In this document: in pieces, positions 45,205 to 58,202 of the stretch
Layout of the letters: every line of letters begins with the position of its first letter
Numbering within the stretch: the stretch's first letter is position 1
NCBI GenBank assembly: GCA_905221605.1
Contig: CAJNDS010002590.1
Coordinates: 993,918 to 1,057,917, forward strand
DNA length: 64,000 nucleotides
Origin: Symbiodinium natans
Taxonomy: Eukaryota > Sar > Dinophyceae > Suessiales > Symbiodiniaceae
Reading direction: 5' to 3'
Position numbers and translations under genes: made by a program
Notes under the pieces: generated by a model
Database searches by the model: none
Seen by the model: only the letters and a program-made list of their open reading frames with translations
What the model was told of the DNA's origin: nothing

Positions 45205-46023
45205 CTGCCTTCTTGAGCTTTGACAAGTCGGCGCCCAGATCCCCCGTTAAACCCCAACCAAGACGGGGCGTGGGTGAGGTTCAAAGCAAAAACCCAAACT
45301 ATTATCCTGGCCCTCGCCCATTGCTTTTGCTCTAGCGATTCGGAACACCCTCTTGGTGCCCAGGAAAATGACTGGAAGCTTTTTGACAGTTGCTCGGAAG
45401 ACGCGATGTTGGCAAATGCCTCTCTTAGCTTGGGCAGCTTGTGCAGCTTGGGGCTTCTCCTACCTGACTCAGACTCATGGCAAGTCGATATCGATGCTGG
45501 GCTCACTGGCGGAAAACCTCAGGTGGTGCAAAGAACTTGTTCGAGTCTGGGCTTTGGGGCTTTCCGGAGGCTCGTGTGGGACTAGGCCCCTACTTACAAC
45601 ATTCTCTCGGAATCTACGAAGGCTACTACTTGAGAGAACAGGACAGGCTGAAGAAGACCCCTCGCAATGTCTCTTTTTTGCCCCTGGCCTAGCAGCCTCG
45701 CATGGGTGAATCATGTGTTTGGGATGGGGAACTGCGAAGCTCTTTTGGTCTCTTTAAGTCTCAGTTCTCCGGGAGGGCGCGTTTACTACCAGAGAGCCTC
45801 GACGATGTTTCCAAGGTACGTACATGGATCCCCAGCATGGCGAAGCCACCAGCATACCAGGGGCCGCTGAAGGCCCATTCAGAAAGGCGATGCCAGTCGG
45901 GAATGCCTCTAGACGCACGCCCGACGTCAGGAAGGGAAGTTGCTGCTTCGGAATTCCTAGCGTGGTTAAAAGTAAGGGTGGAGGTCCGCTTCTGGGCTCG
46001 GGCCACAAGGCAGGCCGACGCTC

Positions 46024-46189
46024 TTACTTGATGAGCTTCAACAAAGGGTCAGGCGCTGTCGCCATCTTTCGCTGAGCGACCGTCGTCTCATCATCTTCGA
46101 TCATGCCATTCTTGTTTGCATCCCGAATGATGGTCATGTTCCCGTTGTGGGCACCTCTCTTCCACTTGTTCTTCTTCATCAGCGCACCA
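46024..46189 (-). CDS. terminal exon with an EF-hand loop
   Basis: After the acceptor GATTCAG the frame reads GALMKKNKWKRGAHNGNMTI, IRDANKNGMIEDDETTVAQR, KMATAPDPLLKLIK and stops at 46024. DANKNGMIEDDE fits the 12-residue EF-hand calcium loop exactly (D1, N3, N5, G6, I8, E12). Upstream exons of this minus-strand gene were not found in 46.2-50 kb. The full protein may be a larger calcium-sensing protein. Confidence 0.6.
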
Positions 46190-46199
46190 CTGAATCCTA

Positions 46200-49100
46200 A
46201 ACTCCTGAACCCTTACAGCATGCGATGCCGACAGCGTTTTGATCTGACGTCCTGCAGGTTTTCACCTTACAATCCTCTATGTCTTCTACAGTGCAATCCA
46301 ATGGTCATGAAACCCTTCTAAGCCTATGCAGAGGCTGGAGAGTGGGCTTTTGGGCTCGCGATCGCCAATGACGCTAGGTCTTATAAACAAACGCCCTCAG
46401 GGCTTGCTGCTGTTCTGAAAATCTTTCAAAAGTTTGTTCCGCAGGGGCTTTGATGGTTTCAGCCCGGGAGTCCGGGGCTCGTGAAGCAATGCCGTTGCGA
46501 GTCGACAATCTCATAATTCTGTCGCTTCGTCTCGCCGTATTGCAGGAGCAGTGTTCAACTTTATCCAAAGCCAAGTGGATCTCTGCAAGCCGGACAAGCC
46601 GGATCGTGGCAGCAACGTGGCAACAGCACATGAAAACACCGGACGCCCGAGGACACAAAAGGCCCGTGTGCTGGTTCAGCCCTTGGAACTCAGCGCGGGG
46701 CGAAGCTCGCCAAGAGGAAGAGGAGAAGCAAACGCATGAAGATCCCGAAACTCGAAGCCCGAAACCCAAAACCCCAAACCCGGCATATTTGAGCTTGTGT
46801 GCGGGCTATCAGGAGCCGTCAGGTACTTTCGTGGTCACACCGGTTGGGCGAAACTTTTCCCCAGTCTATACGCGTCCCTTGCTCCGAGGCCATATGCACG
46901 TGATGTACTGACTGCCGCAGTATAGAATTTAGTAAGGCTGTTTGCTCATAACAGCACAGGAAGCCCAGCCAAGTCGGGCGGCTGGAGGCAATGACGGTCC
47001 CGTCCTGTGTCCAAACACAGAATTCATGGTGTAAGCTGAAAGTTCCTACTTTTAAGGCTGGTGTTCACTCCACCCCCCCCCCCCCCCATGCAACACCCTC
47101 CATGTACAGATGAGTCAGAGTATGAACTACCAGTACGCGACCCTTGCAACTGGCCGCTCCCAAAGGAAGGGCCATATAGGGACCGGCGTTTGCAAAGCTC
47201 TTCGGAATAACGAGCAAGCGATCTACCCGAGGTGATGGTTTTGGTGTCGGATCTAGACTTGCCTTCGTGTTGATGACGGGGATGCCCTGGTTGTCTGGGA
47301 GGCAGATGGGATTCTCAATGCCTGAGATGTGGGAGCACCGAGTGAGCCATCATGAGTTAACATCAAAGAAGGTCACAGCATCCGGACAGTACACCTCACA
47401 ACACTATGGGCGTATAAACGGTGCACAGGCAACCTACGTTAAACTTACTGGCGGCACGACAACGATGATCTGGGAGCCGCCTCATCTGCATTGGGGGTGA
47501 TCAGTTCATTCGAGGGACCCAGCTTCATTGGGGATGCTAAGGCTCTGAACCGCTCCCATCCAAAAACTCAAGTCGCGATGTGCCTCAAATTCGTCAGAAA
47601 ACACCCCGCCAGGTTGAGAAAGGAAACCCGCTGCACGCCTCCAGGCCTTGCACCGTCATGCGTTGCTGAATGTTGCTGGATCATGCCTAGTGGCTGCCCA
47701 GCAGGGATCGACGCGCAAAGCCTTCCTCCTTGGAGACAACAAGAGCAGAAAGCGCCGGAAGAACGTTGAATGCAAGACTGGCTCAGTTCAGGTGTTGAAG
47801 TGTGTTTCTCAGGCTTTGGACTTTTGAACTCTGAGCTTTCTGGCTGCACGGCTTTACACAGATCCAGATGATCAACATCTAGGGCGCTCAAGGAACTCTT
47901 TGCCCTCACAGCCTCTCCCACAGCCCTGCGTGGATGCAACTTGTTGTTTGTTCGGTCTTTGCTTTAGGGGGGCTTGATGTTTTCTTCCCAGACTTTGCGA
48001 CAACCGCTAGGCAGTTCGAGCATCCGGCTGAGACCCTGCAACTGTCTCATCCTACGCGCCCTTAAGTCTGCAGAGCTGTATACTGTGGTGACAGCATGGC
48101 AACTGCATGATTTAAGCTTCTGCAACGCTGGCAAGGCCAGAAAGGGAAAAGAATAGCTTGGGGCCGGTTTTCAAGACTAGCCTGGGCCACGATAGCTTGT
48201 GGTAGATTGAACGTTAAGTGGGCAATTTCCATGATGCGTATTTGTTATGTTGCCAATCGAGCGCCACGAGCCTTCCAAACGCGTTCAAGGCGCATCTCCT
48301 GCGGCACCGAAATGGTCCCAATCCGCCTGCGATTGCTACTTCGTCCCAAAATTCTCAAAGACGGCTCGCGTTGTTGCATTTTCTGTTGCAGGCTTCGGCG
48401 TGGGCGCCAGGGGCTGCGAGCTTGCGGAGGGCCAGCTTCACATTGCTTTGCATCCCACCTCGTTCCATTGCCAGATCTTCGCGCCTGTAGCCTTAGTGGT
48501 GTGGGCATGTGTGGGCAGGACGTGTGGGGATGTCTTGGGTTTAGCTCCAAGCAGCACTCTGCTACGAGTAGATCCGAGAACTGACGATGCTTTCTGCATG
48601 CTGGCAGGGGAGCTTTCAGCCTCAAAGTTCGGGGTAGGCTTATCCACTCTGAAGATTGCTGCAATGAAGCTCTGACCCGTTCTGAAGCTCTGCAACCTTC
48701 CGACCCCTCAGCTCTGAATCCTTGAAGGCTCTGAAGTCCTTACGGCCATCTGCCAGAGTCCGAATCCCCTCCATTTAAATCTGGCACTGCATCTGGCGTC
48801 CATGGTCTTGAAAGCTCACATCTCAACAATCCAGCCGCCTGCTTCAACGATTGAAGTCGGCTACCAAATCTGAAGTTTGGCCGACGCGACTGCATCCAGG
48901 GCAATGACGGCGTTCTTGAAAACAGTGGTGTTGAGGTGACGGCGGTAGTTCGCATCCTCGTTTACATTCCAATGAAGCTGCAATCCCCTCGAAGCCCTGC
49001 CCCAAGGCCCTCGCAGATTAACCTACATAAACTGCAACATTTTCGGTCATGCCCCCAAGAAGGACAAACCGTGGAGGTCAACTCAGAGATGTTGACAAGC

Positions 49101-50160
49101 AGTTCACTGCACGACCCGAAAGTCAGCGAGCTGTAGGGTGGAAGCGACAAGCTACGAGGCCGTAAAGCACGTGCTCTCCCGGGCTTCACAAACAAAAAGA
49201 TCTTGCAACCCGGCCGCTGACAAGTATAGTTTCAGTTCATCCCCAACCATCATCACCTGAGCACAGGCTGATTTCAATGTAGGACTTCAGGGATCTCAAG
49301 TGAGAGGGTCCTAAGTCCTAAGGCGTTGTGGTTGAGGACTCGGGCACCCGGCCGGATTTAGACGGCTTGACGGGGTTTTGGCTCCTTCAACTTAGGATTT
49401 GAGAGAATGATGCATCGGGCCTTTGCATCCTGCACTTCTCTACTAGTCTTAAAGGGGGCTCGCATTCCGAACTCTAAATGGTCGCAAACTCTTTACCTCC
49501 GGAACTCAATGCCTCTTTTCACATGGGACATTGTTATCGGACAAGAATAAGATATACTCCAGATAGATACTCACCAAAAAACCCTCATTTCTAGTACTTG
49601 ATGTTTTGGCTGCTTTGACAGTTCGGGGGATTGGGGTCTGTGGGCTTAGGGTTCAGGACTTCGGGTTGAGGCTACTGGGGGCAACCCGTAAACAGATCCT
49701 CTAGCCTGTTACCAAACATGTGTTTTTCTTTCTTGGCCAGGGCCCATTGTTTGTTTACAGGGGGGTGGGGGGGGGGATGAAGGACTCAAAGGCCTTATTT
49801 GACTGCAGACCGTTGTCTCTATGTAAAGCCTGCTGCTTTAGACGCAGGTTGTGGAAACATTCTCTATACCAGCCAAAACAACTTTGAATGCAAAAAAGGG
49901 GGGCTGCTAGGGCACGCACGACACACCTCTTCCAGGTAATGGGCAAAACCCGTATCCCAGGCGACTCAACAGTTTTCCTTCTCCTCTTCCTACGCGACTG
50001 TTGTCACCTGTACTGTTCCCTCCAGACCAAAAACCGCATCTGGTCCTCGCCCGACCTGAACCTCAACCTGACATCATCGCCAGATTCAAGAGCATCTTCA
50101 GATTTTGCGCTTCTTCCGGCAGCCTATTGGGGAGGGATGTGGATCGCTCGAAGTAAAGCG
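46200..50160. other. gene-poor stretch
   Basis: Contains a poly-C tract near 47071-47087 and a poly-G tract near 49761-49775. Frames at 46.4-46.9, 47.3-47.9 and 48.2-48.7 kb compete on both strands. A minus-strand frame at 48438-48690 (SFIAAIFRVDKPTPNFEAES) is mildly coding-like. No supported gene. Confidence 0.35.
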
Positions 50161-50169
50161 TATTGAATG

Positions 50170-53100
50170 ATGCGAACTTTCATGGGCATCCCATGACGGG
50201 ATACCTCACGAAGTGAAGGCATAGGAATGCCGAATGCTACGATAGGCTTTGGAGTGACACATGCTGGGCAGCAGAATGGCCGAGCCCGAGCCACCAAGCA
50301 CAAACACATGTCCTAGGCTCTCCATGTGGACTCGGAAAAATGTCGGCAAGGAGCTGGAAAGCCAGGGTTTTCGCCGATGGCAGCAACCACGGCAAGCGGG
50401 CCTCCTTCGTAGAGGTAGCCCACGGCTGGGTACTGGTTGCCTTGGCTGCAAGAATGTATGGTCCATTGAGCCACCAGCCCAAGCCCAGAACAGCAACCAC
50501 ACTGCAGGTAATCACCAGGGATTGACCTCTTAGGAACTGCAATGGTGTGTATACTGAGCCTATGAAGTCGGGTTTCGACATTTTTTCTCGCACGCGGCCG
50601 GCAAGGTCAATGAGTCCACACGGTCAGATCCAGTCTAAAACATCAGGCATCCCCCAGCATGCCTGATCTCCAGATACATGATGGGATTTAGAGGTCATCG
50701 TCAGGACAGAACTGTACCAAATTAGCCGCCACTGGCACTATTTAAACCAGACGAGAAGAAGAATCCCCTCCCTCCCCCCCCTTCCCCCCCCCTCCTCCTC
50801 TAAGCAATGCCATTAACATGCCGTGGCCACTGTCAATTTACCATGCTGCTACTGCAAGCTCAAGCCAGTCTAAGGTGTGTCAGCAGTTAGAGCGCATGAT
50901 CACACCCAAGGCGGACACCCCAAGTCCCTGAGAAGTCCTGGAGTTGCAAAGCGCATCTGAAACCCAGGCACCCTCGTACGGATGCTCCAGCTGATGCTGC
51001 CAGGCAATCTCCCCAGTGGTGATGTTGTAAGCAGTGATGTAGTGCTCTCCTCATGTAGATTAAACCGGCTGAAGTTTTGCTGATGTGTTGGGAGCTGATG
51101 AATACAGGGCTGAATCTTCACTGGGCTTGATGTAAGAAAAGGTGCTCCAAACAAAAGCGATGCTCAATGAGACTTGTCCCTCGGCCTGGCAAGAATTCAC
51201 ACAGCACAACTTCACCTGGCAAGAGTTGTACAGAGACCAGCCAAGTTCTCCCAACTTTGCGAAAGAAACCTTCCACGGCCTGGACAATCCTGGAATCCTG
51301 GAGCGAAGCTCGCATGAGGTCGAAATTACCAAATATTCTACCCTTACCGTTGGACCATGACACGTCCCTGGCTGTCTGTGCTGCGATCCACGCACGGCTT
51401 TTGCTTGAAGCTAAAGGTTGCCGATTCCCTCGGCCCTGTCTCTTGTTGTACACCAAAGCTTCGGGAGCAACAAAGCCGCGCCAAAAACCTGAACCTGAAC
51501 CCCAACCCCAACGGACCTCCATAAATGCTGCCAATGTAGGACGCTCCCGAGCTCTACTCCTTGCACATCCCAAGCCCTATAGCTACCTCAATCAGAAGTG
51601 TAGGCCTTCACCTTAAACACCCAAACCATGCTATCCAAAACCTGCTTCTGTAATGGTGCCAGACTCATCTTGATATCTATCACAGCACTGGGCCACACCC
51701 AATGATGTCCTAACCTGTCGACGAGAGTCCACCTTTCTTCCAAAATTGGCCACTCACCGCCAGCCCTTTCAGGCCTTAGGTGTAGACGCCGACACCATGG
51801 ACCATTCCAGTGATACTTGTTGTGATGCTACTCATACGCAGGCGAATAAACACGTTCAACTGCACATCACATAACCATGGCCATAGCCATAATATTGGGC
51901 AGCGATAACAGAATATCCAATGCTTGTACGAGGTTTACAAGTCGTCGATCGGATGATTTACCTCGCTGGGTTCATTCTGCATGCACCTAGGCCGCATCTT
52001 CGCTCAGTGGATTGAAGTGCAGTGAGCTACTTTGTACTGCCAAGTAGTTTTCTCGTGTGCTGCTATCTTGTGAGACGTGCCGGGGCAGAAACTCGAGAAA
52101 AAAAATTCTCTCCCTTGATTTGCTGAAACACATGTCGGCCGAGGTTCCATCAGGCGGAGTACCGTGAGCAGCAAAGAAGAGACCATTAGGGCCTCGCAGG
52201 CTGCGAAGGCAGTGAAAGAAAGTAGTGCCTGTTCCCTGTGCTACCTGGCGGCAACTTGGCGGGGACATGGTACAGAAATAGAAACGTATTGAAATGCAAC
52301 CATATTTGGGCAGAGGTGTGCTGCTGTTTGGCTTCGCGCCTTTGCACCGTTGTGCAGGTGGTGCCGCAACTGGTGATGCTCCACCGGATGCACCCACTCG
52401 TGTCTGAGTTGATCTACTGAAAACTACACCACAGCCATGCCACCGTGCCCCCTGATCTGGCTGAGAGATCTACGCCCGACAGCCGGGCGATGCAGGATGC
52501 GTCCATCCCAGCATGAAGGGAGCAAGGCTGCCGTAGGGCGAAATGTACAATGGGGTTGACGGACCCAAGCGGAGGGCCGGGAGGTGCGTGCATGAGAATA
52601 GCCATGAGAGCGGGTGGGCAAGCAAGGCAACAGTAATGGCATCCGGTTCTACAGGCTTTGTCATGAGACACTGCAACCGGTGGTGATGGTTGTTATTGGC
52701 CATTCGTGGGGGTGGGAAGAGCAGGGAGAGCGGGAAGGGCGGGGTACACCGCTGCGGAAACCCATCAACGTCAGCACGTCAGCTTAAGTTTCGAGCCTGC
52801 AGAGCCACCGCCGGTACCACACCTGAGCTGAGCGTGGAAAGAAAGCTTTCGTGCAGGCACTGGTGTTCTTGTGTAGCTTTTTCGGTCCGTGCAGCACAAT
52901 TAAAGAACTCACCGTCTAGCAGTCTGTTTTCTTTTTTAAAGCCAGTTTCCAGAAGCAACTCCGTAATAACAGGGACCGAAGCTGGGTACTGGGTACTCGC
53001 CTGACTCTTCCGCTGCTGTAGGTTGCTCTGCAGGGACATGGAAGCCGACTCGAAACCCGGCAATGGTACTTGAAAACTATTGGAACTTTTGTAGCCAGGC

Positions 53101-56100
53101 ACGTTCCAGTGGCCTTGACGACGTCGCCAGTGGACTTGGCCATCAACTCACCTTGAGCTTAAGCCTTAAACTCACACCGACAACCTTGGGGAAGTTTCAA
53201 TCCTAAGCCACAACATCGGCGCGGGTGTTGCCCAGGTGTACTGCTCGCAGCATGGTGCTGTTCTTATGGCAGCGTCATTTTGGCAGAGCGCTTGCCCCCC
53301 CCCCCCCCCCCCCCCCAACCCCCAAACCCCTCTCCCCCCTCTCCTACAAAAACAACCAGCTTCCAGTCAGGTGCATGCCATCTCACACTGTCGCTCGAAA
53401 GAAAGTGCTAAACAATGGTATGATTCTGACTGAGCTTTGGCATTTACAGCTGAGGGGAAGGTGCACTCAGACTACCTGTTTTTGGCTCTTTGTCTTTGGT
53501 GGTGACGCCCGCGCGCCTACACGCAGAAGCCATTGCGACAGCTAAGCTCTATTCGACGACTGCACGACTGCAAACCTGTCAAGAACAAATGTCCAACTCC
53601 CGGGGCTCCCTTTCGGAACTGGGAAGGGCGACTGAAGATTCCCTACAACTGTGAGCATACTCATCCATCTGCTGTCCCGGGCCCCGCGGACGATGGAGTT
53701 TGAGTGGCTTATGTCAGTGATTTTTTGGGAGGTGAGCTGACTGGGGCTTTTCCGGGACTTTGGAGAATAGAACCCGGGGGCGAAACCAAGATCAGCCTGG
53801 CGGCCGTCAACGGCCGAAATCCGAGTGAAGGCACCTCCCGTCGCTGCTCGCAAAGCCTATATGGGGAGGGATGTGGGGTGGGGGCAAGGGCGTAGCTATA
53901 GTTCCTAACTGACGTTGCAGCGACAGACTGCTGCTAATCTTGCGGAAGTGCGTGCAGGTGCTACACCTGCAACTTACGAAATTGATTATGCGTCTGCTGA
54001 ACCCCACCCGACTGAAGCCAAGAAGCCACAAGTGCTGGAGAATGTGATGGATTTTCCATCATCCGGAGTGCTTGGAGAAAAGTTCCACATGATATCGTCC
54101 GAAGTCTTGGATGCAGATATCACGGAACCGAGAATTCAAGCAGTGATGCGCACCCTGGGCAATGGGGACCCTGCACGTAGAGACACATCTTCAACGCACT
54201 TTCATAAACAGCTTTGCCTGGTCGAACTCCCAACAAACACCCTGCAGCCCCTCCTGCCAAGGTACGTATGACCAAAGTTCATCTCCGGTGGATGCGTTCA
54301 AGGCAACCCTTGGAGGAAGGGAGTCTCGACAAAGAATACACCCGATCATTAAACACATTTTGGATATATGGGGGGGGGGGGGGGGTTCCGAAAATAGGGG
54401 GTACCCTTTTCGGGGTCCCTTTAAGGGGATTCTATTCTATTTGGGGTCTAAACGGGGTACACCCCTATTTCGGGAAGTACCCATATCTACGCTTGGCGAC
54501 CGTTTGTGGTGGGCAGGTCAGGCCCATATGCTTGTTGCAACTCTTGAGAACAACTCTCGTGCTTCTCTGTCTGTCTTGGACCTGCTGCACCGTGCAGCAC
54601 AGGCCATCAGTTAGCACCAGATGTGTGGAAATTCCGTCCAAGCCCGAAGCATTTTCCCCCTTCCGTCCTTTGCGCTGGAACATGCTTCTTTGAGAAGTGC
54701 TGCACAAACTTCACAACTTCACAGTTGAGGATGCCTTGAACGGGGCGCCGGTGTATGAGTCCCTCTGAGAAATGGGGGGGTTTCCGAAATTCGGGGTACC
54801 TTCTCCAAAATCCTTATTAGAAGGGGATCCTACTAATTATTGTGGCATTGGGGGTCCCCTATTTTCGTAAGCCCCCCCAGGCCTACACCCTAAACCCTAA
54901 ACCCTAAACCCTAAACCCTGAACCTTCAAACAGAAAGAGGGCCTCTTTCTAAGGCTGGCAGCACGGAGTCGCAGCCGCCTTCCACAGCCCGCGCCAAGGC
55001 GGGCAGGAAGAGGCGGCCCTTTGAGGTCTTGCGGTTTAGGGGTTTAGGGTTTAGGGTTTGATTAGGGTTTAGGGTTTCGACTCTCACACTAGCGCACGCG
55101 CAGGGTTTAGGGTTTGTTTTTTTTTCCCACCCAGGGTTTGGGGTTTAGGGTTTAGGGTTTAGGGGGCTCTGGCTGTCCTGACTTCTTGAGGCTTAGGGCG
55201 GAGTTGCCTCCAATGCCATGTGTCGTATCTGGTCTGTAAGGGCATGGCCTGCAAGAAAGAACCTCTGCTAAGGTTCCACCAATGGATTCTCTGTACTCCT
55301 TAGCCCAATCTTTTCGACTATTTTTCGACTGGCGAGATGAAGACTCGACTTGAAACCCCTGGTGAGTTCTAGGCTTGGGGGTGGACTTCGAGACTTTTTC
55401 AAAGTGCATCTTAGCGGAGATTCACCCAAAAGCTACGGCAGAATTGAGAGGCGGAGCCTGGATCCCCCCCGGTTTTTTTTGAGACATTCCGGGTCCCGGG
55501 CATCGGCAAGCAGCAGGGACTGGGAGTCGGGGCCGTAGTCGAAGCCTGCCCAAGGTTTGCTGAATTTACTTCCAAGGCTCAGATTCTCAATGAGATTTCT
55601 CCACGACCTCAGTGAAGATGTGGCAAGGCCACGGTGTGGAAGTCTGAGCAGAGAAGTGAAGCTCAACGAAGTGGCGCAAGGACAAGGCGGACCACTACAA
55701 GACACAACGGAAGCCAGCATCACGTCACTGTTCCGACATTAAGACACCACAAAGGCTACCCAGGAGTGGACAAGTCCCCCCCCACCCCCACGAAATATTA
55801 CGAGGGCCGACAAAGCCAGAGGTCTTTCATGCAGAAGCTTCGTTCCCTCATGGTGGGCCACTATGGCTGACATACCGGAAGGCTGTGCATCAACGCCACG
55901 CCTCAGAGCCTCATATAAAAAAAATGAATGGCGCGCGCCGTGTAACAAAACCAGCAAACGTCAGAGACATGCTCCTGATGCCCCTGGCCCCTGATCTTCA
56001 CGGGCAAGCCAAGGATCCAACAGCCGAAAAAAGATGCCGACATCTGGCAACCTGGCCTGCCACGGTCTTGTTGAACAACACCTCGCCGGTCTCCTCAGCG

Positions 56101-57265
56101 CGTAAGCGCAACTCCAAGCACATCTTGGAAGCACAAGTCGGGGACACAGACTTCTGGCGCCCGCCAGGCTCTGTCTTGCACTCCCTGCGCAAGAAGTACT
56201 AGCAGTTGCTAGCAAGTATGCCTGGCTGATTCTCAGATCATGCTTCTTCTGAAAAGTCTTCAGCCCGAGACCGAGGACTCCCAAGACCTACACTCTCCAA
56301 GTCTGCTGCGCCCCTATGCTCCCTGGAACTGTGCGTTAAACATGGTGATCTTTGGGCGCAATAACGGCCTGGCCCTACTTCATCCGACTACTTCATGACA
56401 TTTCGAAGCGGATTCACGTGCTTGTGCTTGAGGGGGCGAGTGTCAGAAAGTGCGGCCATGCTTGGCAGAATACTCTCGTAAGTCACAGGTTACAGATTCT
56501 ATACCCCTCCAAAGCGAGGTCCCCTGCAACAACCCACGCCCTGAACCCACATTCGATGGGATGGCTGAAGCTTTAGATTTCACATGAAAAAGCTGTGCCC
56601 AAGTAACAAAAAACTGTACAGGCAATGCCTTGCTGCAAAGGATCCATGCTGAGAGCGTAGACCTCGCAACTCAACAACATATCGAGTAAGCTGGTCAGGT
56701 CTGGCTTCCTCTCTCTCAGCGAACCGACGTCCACGCTTCTATAAATATGTGGCTGTGAACTTGGGGAGGAGCTCCTTTGGGCGCGAAGGATCTCTGCCCT
56801 TACATTGTGCAGAAGCACATAGAAGCACGGCACCTCCGGAGTAGCAAGCGAAGCAACTCAACGCAAAAGCTACCCAGGAGGCACACGCTTCCAACTCACA
56901 CTCAGGTAGGCGACGCGGTTGTGGCCGTTGCCACGCCCCACGCGAAAGTAGATCACACCGTTGCCCATGGTAGGAGACGTGTTGCCCGGCTCATCCTTGC
57001 AGCAAAAAGGACCGGAGATGGTTTCCTTCTCACTATGTGGCAGATCAACCTTGAAGTTGACTGGCATGGCCCTCACAATGCCCGAATGAGAATCCCCGCT
57101 ATGGCTATGAGCCCCGGCCCCAAGTGCTGAGCCCTATTCCCGAGCCCGCAGATCCCGCCGATCCCCGGCCTGCTTAAACAGCCACAACATCTTGCCCTCC
57201 GGGCTGAACTTTCCTGAAGGCGCTGGGGTTTTTGGTCCATATGGGAACATGGAAAGGTTGGGTTT
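50170..57265 (-). CDS. PQQ/quinoprotein-dehydrogenase-like beta-propeller protein, many exons
   Basis: Resembles quinoprotein sugar or alcohol dehydrogenases, which oxidise substrates with pyrroloquinoline quinone on an eight-bladed propeller. Exons seen: about 57265..57170 (KFSPEGKMLWLFKQ, GC donor), 56995..56900 (DEPGNTSPTMGNGVIYFRVG), 56093..56057 (ETGEVLFNKTVAG, GC donor), about 51045..50970 (HYITAYNITTGEIAWQHQLE) and 50445 to about 50362 (QGNQYPAVGYLYEGGPLAVV, AAIGENPGFP). A last piece near 50.3-50.2 kb has GHVFVLGGSGSAILL and PKPIVAFGIP, like the AFxLP end of this family. The TTGE..W repeats and the GxQYPAV...GG block are typical. The first two exons join in phase. That all pieces belong to one gene is inferred from order and strand. 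Exons between 51.1 and 56 kb (candidates near 52.06, 55.5) and the 5' start were not resolved. Confidence 0.6.
53921..54261 (+). CDS. possible plus-strand exon, unknown
   Basis: Bounded by acceptor GACGTTGCAG and donor AAG/GTACGT. Encodes RQTAANLAEVRAGATPATYE, IDYASAEPHPTEAKKPQVLE and FPSSGVLGEKFHMISSEVLD. It looks coding, but lies opposite to the surrounding quinoprotein-like gene and has no family motif. Confidence 0.35.
54369..54485. mobile_element. MITE-like element with GGGGGTTCCGAAAATAGGGG ends
   Basis: Left end is poly-G then TTCCGAAAATAGGGGGTACC. The right end GGGGTACACCCCTATTTCGG mirrors it as an imperfect inverted repeat. Length about 115 bp; no protein. Confidence 0.55.
54772..54880. 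mobile_element. second MITE-like element of the same family
   Basis: Left end GGGGGGGTTTCCGAAATTCG, right end GGTCCCCTATTTTCGTAAGC followed by poly-C. About 110 bp, 290 bp from its sister copy. Confidence 0.55.
54888..55180. repeat. interstitial telomere-like arrays in both orientations
   Basis: CCCTAAA units at about 54888-54922 and, after about 110 bp of other sequence, TTTAGGG units in the opposite orientation at 55034-55165, broken by a GC-rich piece and a T-run. Confidence 0.8.
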
Positions 57266-58044
57266 CGACGTTCCGCGCTACGCAAGCTGGATAGGATTTT
57301 TTGGAACCCGCTTCTCATAGAACATTTCCTAAATTTGCAACCCCGCACAGGGGCCACAACGTGATGCTTCCTGTGGCTAAAAAACCCGGACAGGAACAGC
57401 CGGATCAGCCGGGTGGCTCAATCGCGTTGTTCCGGCTACCTCATGGCGGGAAGTCCACTGTAAGTCTTGCCGGGTCTTACTGATCCAATTTGATGGCTGT
57501 TCGCTTCGAATTTCAAGGAGGCCATATACCGAAGTCCTCGAAGGAAAGGTGGCGGAGTTCAGGGCTTGTGTAACTGAAAAATCTCAAAATGAGCCTGGGT
57601 TCTCAGTAGAAAATCCCCAAGCAATCGGAAGATCCATGGAAGCAAGGGAGAATCACGATCAGGTCCGCAACTACGAGTATCTTCATGATCCCGCTGACAG
57701 AGGGCTCTTCACAAACCGTGACTCACGCCGATGATGGCTTTGTGAGCATACTTGGTTAGTTGATGAAGCTGTCATGTCTGGTCTGGCCGCAGAGTGGCTG
57801 GGTACAGTACACGATCAGCAACACACCCTTCGTGATCCTAAAGAAGTTCAGAAAGAAGGTTCGCAAGGCCTGGCACGTCCACAACTTCGAAGAGCCCTCC
57901 ATACTTAGACAACGCAACGCAGACGAGCTGCGTAGATGTTCCTTGGTCCAAGCATCGGCATGAGGCAACGCAGACATGGTCTCTTGCTCTCTACTGTATA
58001 CGACTGCTAAACTTCTAAGCAGCCCTTTTCAGGTCCGTCTTGGT

Positions 58045-58110
58045 TTCTTTCTTGCTATCTTTCTTTCTTTCCTTCCATCCTTCCTTTCTTTCTTTCTTGT
58101 TCTGCTTTTT
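58045..58110. repeat. CTTT/CCTT microsatellite
   Basis: Pyrimidine-rich TTTC/TTCC repeats about 65 bp long, 90 bp downstream of the 58.2 kb gene end. Confidence 0.8.
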
Positions 58111-58202
58111 CCTTCTATAGTTACTTATAGAGGTCAGGGGATGCTACTGTAAGCAGGCCCATTCTAGCAACTTAGCTGGCTGACGTTTAAGGATCTTTAG
58201 GT

